Origin: Dipteris shenzhenensis
Taxonomy: Eukaryota; Polypodiophyta; Polypodiopsida; Gleicheniales
Length of the DNA: 64,000 nt
NCBI GenBank assembly: GCA_047967505.1
Contig: CM106541.1
Strand: one strand, 5' to 3'
The translations under genes and the position numbers were made by a program. The notes below the pieces were generated by a model. It saw nothing but the letters and a program-made list of their open reading frames with translations, ran no database searches and had not been told where the DNA came from. Shown piece by piece: positions 45,601 through 54,774 of the stretch. How positions within the stretch are numbered: position 1 is the stretch's first letter; the number at the start of each line of letters is the position of its first letter.

Positions 45601-48600
45601 GAGCCAGTACCGTCTTCCTCATCGCAGCTACCCTCGCATTGGCAAGCTTCGCCTGGGCCTCTCTCGTCTTCCCCTCCCGTAGACACTGCTTCAATGCCGT
45701 TCAAAATTGGCAGGGTAGCCCTTTGGCATTCCCCTGGGAGCCTTCGGACCCAGCCAAGCATCGAGGCAGCAGCAATCGCTCCATGGCTCGATGGCCTCCT
45801 TACCGTCTCAACACAACCAGGGATCTCAACATGAGCAACCTGGTGTTTGGGATCGCTGGAGCTGCGCAGCTGTGGCCAAGGCGCAAGGAGTACGTGAAGC
45901 TATGGTGGAGACCAGGAGAAATGCGAGGTTTTGTGTGGTTGGAAGAGAAGGTGGAGCACCAACCAGACGAGCCACTACCCACAGTGATAGTATCAGAAGA
46001 CATCAGCAGATTCAGCTACACTAATCCAACAGGCCATCCCTCTGGAATTCGCATCGCCAGAATAGTTCAGGAAGCATTCAAATTGAATCTGCAGGATGTT
46101 CGTTGGTTTGTTATGGGAGACGACGATACAATTTTCTCCCCAGATAACCTTCTGCGGATCTTGAAGAAATACGATCCCAGAGAGATGTATTACATAGGCA
46201 ATCCCTCAGAAAGTCACTCTTCCAACACCTATTTCAGTCATGGCATGGCGTTTGGAGGGGGAGGCATAGCCATTAGCTACCCACTCGCAGAGGCTCTCTC
46301 CAACATGTTGGATCAGTGCTTAGAACGGTACCCCTTTCTTTTTGGCAGTGACGACCGGCTGCATGCCTGCATCACCGAACTCGGAGTGCCTCTTACCAGA
46401 GAGCCTGGCTTTCATCAGGTAGATATGATCTGTTTTAGATCTGTTTTCATCAGGTAGATATGATCCTGGCTTTCATCAAGTAAATATGATCTGTTTTATC
46501 AGCTCCCTCTCGAAATTTGGCCACTCTATGCTGTTTGCTGACTTCTCTATGCTGTATATACATCTGTGAGAAGTTGTCTGCTAATAAGGCACTCTTGAAA
46601 TTCGGCCACTTTATGCTGTTTGCTGGCTTCTTTATGCTGTAGACATGTTGATTCCTCTGTGAAAAGCTGTCTACTAATGAGTAACGTTTTGTTTTACAGT
46701 TCGATGTCCATGGTAACGCCTTTGGTCTGCTGGCAGCTCATCCCATCACACCATTCATATCGATGCATCATTTAGATGAGGTTGAACCTGTCTTCCCGAA
46801 GTACAATGCCCTTGATGGCCTCCGCCATTTAACAGAGGCTATGCAGACAGAGCCCAGTAGCTTTCTGCAACGTTGCATTTGCTATGATCGGAAAAAAAGA
46901 CTAACTTTTTCAATCTCGTCAGGTTACGTGGTACAAGTGTACCCTCATGTTGTTTTGCCTAGAGAGTTGGAGAGGCCTGAAATTACTTTCAAGGCCTGGA
47001 ATAAAAAAGATGGGGGAGGGGAGTTTGATTTTGACACCAGAATGGCTGTGAAATCTATCTGTAATAAGCCATTCCTGTTCTTTTTGGAAGAGACCCATCT
47101 TGAAGGTGGGAAAGTGATCAGCATTTACAAACGTGACACCAGCATTGATGACAGAAAGAGGAGGTCATTTTGCTTTTCTTACGTGTCTCGCCCAGAGGAT
47201 ATGCGGCGGATTCGCGTCGTGAGCAAGCCTATGAATGAACGCTGGTTTAAGGTAAGTCATCATCCCTCAGACCTTACCGTGCCATGTTATTGTATTGTTT
47301 CTGTAAAAAGATCACTATTTTCTCCACAGCTCACCTTGATTGTTGGCACTCGTGCATTTGAATTTCATTTCAGTTGAATTGTATTAATAAGTCACAACAA
47401 AAAAATGATACTATGTTCTTCACCCTGAGAACTCATCTTAATCCTTAGTGTCATGGGTCTTAGGGATGGTACCTCTTCCTTTCCATGCCTCTTCTATCCT
47501 CCCTTTTCAAACCTCTCCTCTGCTCCCTTTTCACGTTTTTCTCCCTTCATCCCTCTCCTCTTCTTTCACTGCATCTACGAATGTTTGTTGCTGAAAGAAG
47601 TGCATCAAAACATTCACCATGCTGCCTACTGGAGCTCTCTTAAGGTCCTGAGAAAGGGAGCAACCTGGTGACAGGCCCATGGCGAGAGGCTTCGTGGAAT
47701 GCTGACATTTGTGAGGAAGTTTGGCCAGATTCGAGGGGGTTTGGAGGGGAAATAAAGCATCAGGGAAGCCACACACAATGGCATGACCTGCTGCCCAATC
47801 CCTACGTCTACTCTTGCCTATTGAAGACATGAACAACGGTACTTCAACATCAAATATCTGGCAATGAGCTCTAATGGCCGAACCCTGGCCAATGCTTGCT
47901 GGGTTGCCTGTGCATCCAGTCGCATCGTGATCACCAATTGGTCCCATATGGACATATTCTTTGTGAAACAAGGAAGTACGCCAAGCCAAAGCCCCAAGTG
48001 TTAAAATATTAAAAAGAGTTCCTCTGCACGAGAGACAGTAAGTGGTCTACAAACCCCTAAGATAAGAAGTTTGACTTCCAGGGCTTTGGGGTAGTTTCAA
48101 GGTTTCTTCGTGTGGTTCAAGGGGCCCAGGTGCCCAAAATCTTGAGGGATCTTCTGACATGGTCTAGGAAGGAGACCACCTCCTATTGATGAGGCTATAA
48201 TACAGAGGGGAGCAGTTGAGTGCCCCGTCCGGGGCTGGGGAGGGAGCATGTTGGAATCTTTCGAGTGAGCCCAAGCAAGTGCAGAAGAGCAGGCTAGCTG
48301 CCCTACCGAGTAGCGGGACAACTCACAAGGCAACATCAGACAGCGAGGGGACAAGGGGTGTGGACGGAGGTCCTGCCTAAGGAGTGGGAACAGGCATGTG
48401 GAGATGGTGCAGCTACCTCCTTGAAGAGCAGGGATGGAGCAGCCAAGCTCTGGGCTGGGTCTGGGCCGGAACCTGACTCTGGGCTTGGCTGGCGCAGGTG
48501 GAGGGCAGCCCTGGGGGGGAGGGAGAGGCAGGCTGTGAGGGGGAAGGAGGCAAGTGGAGGGAGAAATAGCCTGTGAAAGCAGCCTGCAAGGTTGGAGAGT

Positions 48601-49311
48601 CAAAGGGGGTGAGAGAGCAGAGGAAGAGGAGAGGGTGAAGAGGTGGGTGAGGGGGTGGACTGAGCTAGGATAAGGCTGGGGCAGAGGCAGGGAGACGGCA
48701 CGCTAAGAGCATGTTGAGGGGAAAATGTTTCTGATGTCTGGCCTGGATCTTTAAAATGAAATGGGAAGTGTTCAAGAAGCATCATGTTATTTCTCAGCAG
48801 TGTGATGGGCAGAGCAGCTTAATAGCTGATATGGTAATACCCTCACGTGCATTTTTCACTACAGGACCATTGCGTTGGAAGTTTTGGAAGGAGATTCCTC
48901 ATTTGGCATAGATGAATCTAATTCAAAACTAAAAACTATAATTAACCCCTCCAATGTTCTAGTCTGCCCAATTTTAGACGTGAGCACAATCACCCACCCA
49001 CATGGCTTGCAACAGATAATGCTTGACCGTAACTTCTCATGCTGGCTTTAACTGGTCTACTATTTTGATGTTTTTAATGTTTAATTATACCTTGGATGTA
49101 CTACGTGCTTCTGTGCTGCTATACAATTTTGAGTCATTCATTTGGATTTATTTTAAAGTTAAGTTTTCATGTGTGCATAAGGATTTCTGCTTGTTGCTTT
49201 GCTGTTTGTTAGGTTCCAAGGAGGCAATGCTGTAAAGTGATGGCTCTACAGGATCAAGAGTTACAAATTAGTGTTGATTCTTGTGAAGTCAGAAGGGCCA
49301 GCAGTTGGTAA
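45537..49311 (+). CDS. DUF604 / Fringe-like glycosyltransferase, three exons
   Basis: CDS join(45537..46418, 46700..47251, 49213..49311), 510 residues. All introns are GT-AG and phase 0 (CAG|GTAGAT...TTACAG; AAG|GTAAGT...TTGTTAG). The product looks like a type II Golgi membrane protein: basic N-terminus, one membrane segment at residues 25-45, then the luminal domain. The Fringe/GT31-like core shows VMGDDDT at 192-198 (the DDD metal and nucleotide-sugar motif), GGGGIAISYPLA at 240-251 and SDDRLHACITELGV at 271-284. Exon 2 carries FDVHGN and the DUF604 C-terminal half. Exon 3 supplies VPRRQCC, the usual family ending. Length fits the plant family (about 480-540). It probably transfers a sugar to a glycan or glycoprotein; the substrate is unknown. 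No lesion is seen. It is the only apparently intact gene here. Confidence 0.93.
46419..46699 (+). repeat. Intron 1, built of two tandem duplications
   Basis: The exon 1 end and donor (TTTCATCAGGTAGATATGATC) are repeated at 46446-46467 with an intact second GT donor at 46454, and a third, mutated copy (CAAGTAAAT) at about 46478. The rest is a second tandem repeat of about 83 bp (46508 and 46592, GAAATT-GGCCACT-TATGCTG). Together they fill nearly the whole 281-bp intron. Confidence 0.9.
47252..49212 (+). other. Intron 2 of the DUF604 gene
   Basis: 1961 bp from GTAAGT to TTAG. The central part (about 48100-48780) is purine- and G-rich on the plus strand and gives artefactual Pro/Ser ORFs. No transposon domain was recognised. 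The long intron separates the last 32 residues from the rest of the protein. Confidence 0.8.
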
Positions 49312-49700
49312 TGGCAAAAGTGCAATACTGACGTTTCCAGCAATTGCATTGTCTGTACAAAGCTGCCACAGGATATGCAGCAATGATGCAATGAAGTTCG
49401 CTGTGTTCCAACTGTATTGAGACTCTCTCCTTGCCAGTCAGTATGCAGTAAATCTTTTGAGGAGGAGTATCCCTGACATGCAATCATCTAAGTACAGGAC
49501 AGGAATTGAAATTCATGCTATTAGCAGCACATTCTTTCAGTTTTGAAGGACACGTATTATTCTAAGATGCACATGATTTTGCGAAAGCACATCATTTTGT
49601 GCTTCGTTTGTAAATTGATTCTTTTTAATCCCTTGCTTTGAAGAGAAGTAATAACAAGCGTTTCCTTTATAATTTTGTCTTTTTTAACGTCCTGCCCCCA
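49312..49700 (+). other. Probable 3' UTR
   Basis: Sequence after the DUF604 stop. It becomes AT-rich after 49550. No canonical AATAAA signal is evident, only loose matches such as AAGTAATAACAAG at about 49645, so the transcript end is uncertain. Confidence 0.35.
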
Positions 49701-50796
49701 TTATAATTCTTCGTAATTCAGAAATTATTTGAGTCACATATTGCAAGTGTCAGGTGGGACTAAGTGATGCTTTCAGCTGAAATGGGAATTTAAGGGATGG
49801 GATCTCAGATGGAGGGAGCCACATCCCACTTCTGTTTCAAGCAATGTCATGTATTGGAAGTGATGTTTGTTAAGGAATGCTCTTCATCCACGTGATGCAT
49901 AGATCTCAACTGCCATGTGGATCTTGTACATACTTCCAGCACTGTCTAGGGATCGGTTGGCGGTGGAGAGAGTGAACTAATGTTTTCACAAATCATCGAT
50001 CTGTTACTTCATCATGAGATGCAATGCCTATGATGGTCTCTCATTCATGTTATTCACCATGTTAAACTAACAAAGCATATTTGATAGGAGTTAAAATTTA
50101 TTTCAACACACCTTTCAAGTCCATGACTAATAACACAGTATAAGAATGTTTGACCATTCTTTGACGTGCTAATTTTTGTATGGTCTTGCTGAAATTTAAT
50201 CATTTTTTAGCGTAGGAAGCTAGTTGGTAGGTAGATGAATACATCTCTCTCTCTCTCTCTCTCTCTCTCCCCCCCCACCCCCCAAGACACATGTGAGTGC
50301 AGTGGAAAATGAACTCCAAAAGGAGAGCAAACACCACAACCACAAGAACTGCGAAATGGAAACACAGACAGATCTCAGGAAAAGGCCCTGAACTGCTGGG
50401 TAAAACCTCCAACACTGACATGAATGCAAGGGAGTAGAAGGAGGCCTATACATAGCCCCAGCCCCCATCCAGTTGGACCTCTAGACAGGCTGAACTGAGC
50501 TGTCTAATGGGCCGACTCACAGGTCGGTGTGCCCCTACCCTCAGGTCGGGGGAGAGGCCTGGTAACCCAACCAGGTAGGTTGGGTCTACTGCCCAGAGGG
50601 TGGCATTGTTGGCCCCCCATGCTGATCCAGACTAGTCGCAGCCCAGGGGTAGCTCCCGCTCTGGCAGCAAAACAAGTCCTAAGGGACCCTGAACAGTGTC
50701 ATGCCATCCTCTGCGTGAGCCTCCGAACATCTGGAGCAGACTGGAACCTCCATGAATCCCTGGCAAGGGTGCATGCACAGATGCACATCCCTACCC
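49701..50796. other. Intergenic DNA with a (CT)n microsatellite
   Basis: A TC run followed by a C run lies at 50243-50283. The stretch 50405-50790 is GC-richer and resembles LTR sequence in composition, but no ends or partner were found. No gene is supported. Confidence 0.4.
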
Positions 50797-51112
50797 TGTT
50801 GGGACAACATATGGTCCATGCCATTTTTCATCGTGTGGGTTACAAAGTGATAGCTATGGTAGAGTGTGATCATGTGAGTTAGTGTGTGACCACATTGTGT
50901 GTGTGTGTGTGGTTGGTGTGCCTTAGATTGGGTGGTAGAAGGTTCTAGTAGGTGTGATTGAGAGATTCTAGGATCTGATTGAGAGAATCAAGGAGCTAGG
51001 TGGCTTTTGGTTGACATCATCTATGAGATCACTTGGATGTATCTTGATGCCTATATATTGGACCTTCTACTCTTGAATAAATAACTCTTTTCCATCATCT
51101 TGTAGCTCAACA
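50797..51112 (+). repeat. 5' LTR of Copia B2
   Basis: 316 bp, TGTTGGGACA...CTCAACA, followed after one base by TTAGTATCAGAGCC (51114-51127), a slightly altered Met-tRNA primer site. A GT microsatellite lies inside at 50896-50912. No 3' LTR is seen because the element is truncated after gag. Confidence 0.7.
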
Positions 51113-51315
51113 GTTAGTATCAGAGCCTCTTCACCCTCCTTGAGCCTCTAGACCTCCATTATGCCACGTCTTCATCTTCTTCTCCATGTTTCTTCCCTTC
51201 TTCCCCAAATTTGTGAGGGCTTGTTCTCCCTCATCTTTCAGCCATTGCCCACCAAACTTGGGCAGTATTTTCCCCTCATATAGGTGCACTTGCACCTTAG
51301 AGGAATCAAAGAGAT

Positions 51316-51320
51316 CTCCC
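51316..51320 (+). repeat. Target-site duplication of element B1
   Basis: CTCCC immediately before the 5' LTR is repeated at 53559-53563 after the 3' LTR, which fixes both ends of B1. Confidence 0.9.
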
Positions 51321-51718
51321 TGTTGGGATATCTCAAGGTGTATGCCTCAGGCACACCTTATGTTTTTATGTGTGAGTGCTAGAGGCACAGTTAGGTGCCC
51401 ACAAGCACAGTTAGGTGGTGGAAAAGCCACATAGGATGATTGAGTGAATCTAGGAGCAGATTGAGGAGATGATTGTGGAGCTTTGAGGTCATCAGTGATG
51501 TCAGTGACCACAAGCACAGTTAGGTGGTGGAAAAGCCACATAGGATGATTGAGTGAATCTAGGAGCAGATTGAGGAGATGATTGTGGAGCTTTGAGGTCA
51601 TCAGTGATGTCAGTGACCTTGTATGAGGTGCCTACTTAAGGACCTCTTTCTTCTTCATTCTATAAGCAAGTATTCTGATTTTGTGTCCACTCTACTCTTT
51701 CCTTTCAGTGTTCCAACA
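51321..51718 (+). repeat. 5' LTR of B1, with 109-bp tandem duplication
   Basis: 398 bp. The block starting CCACAAGCACAGTTAGG occurs at 51399 and again at 51508. The 3' LTR (289 bp) has it once, and 398-289 equals the 109-bp period, so the duplication alone explains the length difference. Confidence 0.95.
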
Positions 51719-51758
51719 TGGTATCAGAGCCATTTGATCCTCCTTGAGCCCTAGTTAG

Positions 51759-52160
51759 GTGCAACATCATCATCTTCTTCACCTTCATCTTCCACCTTTC
51801 CTTCCAAAGTCGATTTTGGAAGTGCAAGTTCTCTTCAAACCTGCATTCTCAGCATCTCATCCTTCAGGAGAGTCTTCCCAAGGGCAGGGCGAATCTGCAA
51901 AACGAGCTACACGACTTATCTCGCCATCTTCTGGACGGCATTGTCTCAGGAAGCCGCGACAATCTTTTTCCTGGTTCTCACTGTGGAGAGCTACATTGTC
52001 GATTTCCTCTCAGAGGGAGCTGGGCGACATCACGACCTCCCTGCTCATCAAGTTTGAGCTCTTTTGGAGCAGTATTCGGGTAGTTTTCGACGAAAAACCA
52101 GTCCATATTTCCTCTACAATGCTGGGCGACGTGGCCGTTTTCTGCGCAATTCCTTTCTGA
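51759..52160 (+). other. Leader ORF shared by B1 and B3
   Basis: 134 codons, related in the same frame to 15019-15474 in B3 (shared peptide stretches GESSQGQG, SWFSLWRATLS, QRELGDITT). It lies upstream of the gag position. Differences include many amino-acid changes, so selection for a protein is doubtful; a structured leader RNA or simple shared ancestry would also explain it. Confidence 0.35.
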
Positions 52161-52501
52161 GGGAGAAGCTCTACCTATTTACCTTTCTCTTCAGTACAAA
52201 AGCCCTCTGAATTCCGACCTTTGCATAACGATTTGAAGCAGATTTCTGAGCTGCCTCTTTGGCCATGAAAGCTTGACTATGCAAGTCTAAGTTTGACCTT
52301 GGACAATCAAAGTTTGACTGATAGTTTGACCAAGATTTATTTTCAGTCTGCTATGCTCATTTTTCTAGCATCTACTTGGTCATTTCTTGCTTAGACATCT
52401 TGCATTTCAAGATTGTTACTCTTTGAAAAGATTACCTTTTATTGCTCATATATCACCTGTAAGAGAGAAGACACTACCCAATACTTGGGTTAGAGCCTCT
52501 C

Positions 52502-52894
52502 ATGGCTTGCTTATGCCAAATATGTGAAAAGCCAAAACATCAAGCAATGTCTTGTTATGCTACAAAGGATGAAAATGCCAATCTGACTTCCTTGTTGAAG
52601 ATTTCCAAAACAATGGTTGCCAAAAAGGAAGCAAATACAGAGATCTACACTCTCATGGCACTTTTATTTGACTCCAAGTACAAGAAAAAGATGAAGGTCA
52701 GATATGCTTCTCTACACAACTATGGAGATGACAAGATAATTGTTCTCTTGAAGGTTATGACTTTCAGTTCCACTTGTTCTATCATAGTACCATCTTATAA
52801 GGCACTAGACACTGCCCATGTGGTAAGACCTTGCCTTGACATGGATATTTTGCCTCCACAAGATGAGGCATCCCATGAAGATTATGCATTTTAA
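52502..52894 (+). CDS. B1-specific ORF with a CCHC zinc knuckle
   Basis: 130 residues. It starts at the ATG in the position where B2 and B3 start gag (all follow a GTAAGAC- or GTTAGAG-CTCTC-like block). Residues 5-18 (CQICEKPKHQAMSC) fit a C-x2-C-x4-H-x4-C retroviral-type knuckle, which binds nucleic acid in gag proteins. The rest is Lys-rich with no known domain. Near 52796-52845 the ORF overlaps a second copy of the block that precedes gag in B3 (AAGGCACTAGACACT). The ORF may therefore be a foreign piece captured between two gag-start blocks, or a shrunken gag. Expression is unproven. Confidence 0.5.
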   Translation: MACLCQICEKPKHQAMSCYATKDENANLTSLLKISKTMVAKKEANTEIYTLMALLFDSKYKKKMKVRYASLHNYGDDKIIVLLKVMTFSSTCSIIVPSYKALDTAHVVRPCLDMDILPPQDEASHEDYAF

Positions 52895-53269
52895 ATCATC
52901 TCTATGTATGCTCCAGATCTCTCTTTTTATGTCAAGGTACTCAGCGTGGATAGTCCTCCAAAATGAATGAAAATAAACTATTGTGTTGTGTGTGTTTTGT
53001 AAACACCTCTGGTCACCTTATGATGTAGGCCATGTGTATGTTTTGTTCCATGGTACCTCCTGCAGACATTGTGTGCATGTACATGCAGGGGAGATAACCA
53101 TTGGAAGGTCTGTTTGTATCCCTTTCTGTTTACCTTACACCCAAGGGAACCCTTGCTAGCATGAGAACCTAGCCATAGATTAATCCTTGACCGCCATGAG
53201 ATGGCATGAGAAACTATGAGACTAGATGTATCCATGACATAGCCTGAGGCATTTCCTTGAGGGGGGGTT

Positions 53270-53558
53270 TGTTGGGATATCTCAAGGTGTATGCCTCAGG
53301 CACACCTTATGTTTTTATGTGTGAGTGCTAGAGGCACAGTTAGGTGCCCACAAGCACAGTTAGGTGGTGGAAAAGCCACATAGGATGATTGAGTGAATCT
53401 AGGAGCAGATTGAGGAGATGATTGTGGAGCTTTGAGGTCATCAGTGATGTCAGTGACCTTGTATGAGGTGCCTACTTAAGGACCTCTTTCTTCTTCATTC
53501 TATAAGCAAGTATTCTGATTTTGTGTCCACTCTACTCTTTCCTTTCAGTGTTCCAACA
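53270..53558 (+). repeat. 3' LTR of B1
   Basis: 289 bp, single-unit version of the 5' LTR, directly after the G-rich polypurine tract and directly before CTCCC. Confidence 0.95.
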
Positions 53559-54026
53559 CTCCCCTCTACTGCCCGATTACTGCACAGCAAAGTTTTGATT
53601 CATACAGCCTACTCCGAGAATTTCGCCAAACCCTTTTAGGTGCTGTTGGGAAATGGTATGAGATCCTTGTTCAAATCTGAGCTCAAATAGTCGACTGGTT
53701 GAGGAGAAATCGTCAAAAAACCAGTCAGGATTCATGCAGTTTGTACCGGCGACCTGATGCTCAATTTCACCCATCCTTGGCTAAGGATACTCTTTGGTAT
53801 ATGCCCTCATTTCTGCCCCTTGAATTGATCTTCCAGCTGTGTGAATTCTGCCCTCCAAGTTGCTCGTCTCTCCAAGCTACTTTTGGCAGTTTTTGGTTCT
53901 TCATGCTTGAATGGTCAACTCAACATCTGGGGGTTTTCACTTTTTTAGTTTCTTTGCATAGTTTTCTATATGATCTAGCCCTTGTAAGAGAGTAGACACT
54001 ACCGTACTTGTGGGTAAGACCCTCTC

Positions 54027-54774
54027 ATGGCAACTCAAAAGATTGATAAGTTTGGAGGAGAAGGCTTTTACACTTGGCAAACCAAGGTGAAATTCATTCT
54101 CATGAAGAAGGGCATATGGAATGTTGCTAATGGCAAGGAAAAGAAGCTAACAAACTCGAGAAGGAGAAGCTGCTCGATTGGTCAAAGATGAGAAGACCCT
54201 TGCTATCATTGCTTTGGGATTGAGTGACTCCTACATTCATCACATTGATGGATTTGAGACTTCACACGAAGCTTGGGTACACCTTGACACTGTGTTTGGT
54301 ACACAAGGGAATTGTTGTAAGTATAGCTTGCTAATCAAGTTTTTTGGGCTGAAATTGAAAAAGGGAGAATCACTCTCTTCACATTTAAATACCATGAAAA
54401 ACATGTTAACACAATTAGCAAGTATGGATGAAGACATTACTATTGCAGTCTTACTCAAGAGTCTCCCAGATGAAGAGTATGGCAATATTGTTACAACTCT
54501 TACCAATCTACCAACATCCAAATTGGTGGATATTGAAGCTTCTCTTTTAGAAGAGGAGAGGAAGATCAAGCAAAGGAGCATCATCACCATTTACAAAGAA
54601 GAGGAAGCATATTTCATGAAGAACAAGAAGAACAGCTTCACCAACAAGAACGTCAAAGGCACTATTAGATGCGGATTTTGTGGCAAGAAGAATCATAAGG
54701 AAGAGGATTATTACTTGAGGAAAAAGACAGAGGCTTTGATAGTTGAAGACAATCTTGAAGTTAGAGAATGTTGA
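54027..54774 (+). pseudogene. Copia B2 gag
   Basis: The start ATG at 54027 gives IDKFGGEGFYTWQTKVKFIL. A frameshift near 54150 leads to the long frame 54178-54774, with the UBN2-type capsid core (ALGLSDSYIHHIDGFETSHE, LNTMKNMLTQLASMDEDI) and a zinc knuckle CGFCGKKNHKEEDY. The last knuckle Cys is Tyr (TAT, 54709-54711), a change expected to weaken RNA binding. The frame ends in TGA at 54772 with no protease after it. Confidence 0.85.

Larger units (their letters stand above)
51321..53558 (+). mobile_element. Short complete Copia-type element B1
   Basis: 2.24 kb with two LTRs (TGTTGGGATA...TTCCAACA), primer site TGGTATCAGAGCC at 51719-51731, polypurine tract GAGGGGGGG at about 53258-53267, and a perfect CTCCC target duplication. 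The interior has only a leader and one short ORF, with no protease, integrase or RT. It is non-autonomous. The two LTRs are nearly identical apart from one 109-bp duplication, so the insertion looks recent compared with other elements here. Confidence 0.93.
51113..54774 (+). mobile_element. Copia B2: leader and gag, interrupted by B1
   Basis: A leader (51113-51320, continuing at 53559-54026) leads to gag at 54027. Element B1 is inserted in the leader with a CTCCC duplication. Sequence identity to Copia stops at about 54774; protease, integrase, RT and the 3' LTR are missing. Its gag start and 15808 in B3 are related, placing both in family B. Confidence 0.75.

Noticed and set aside
48097-48785. 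Minus-strand ORFs inside intron 2 of the DUF604 gene
   Set aside because: Pro/Ser-rich reading of a purine-rich intron segment; the spliced DUF604 frame on the other strand explains the locus.
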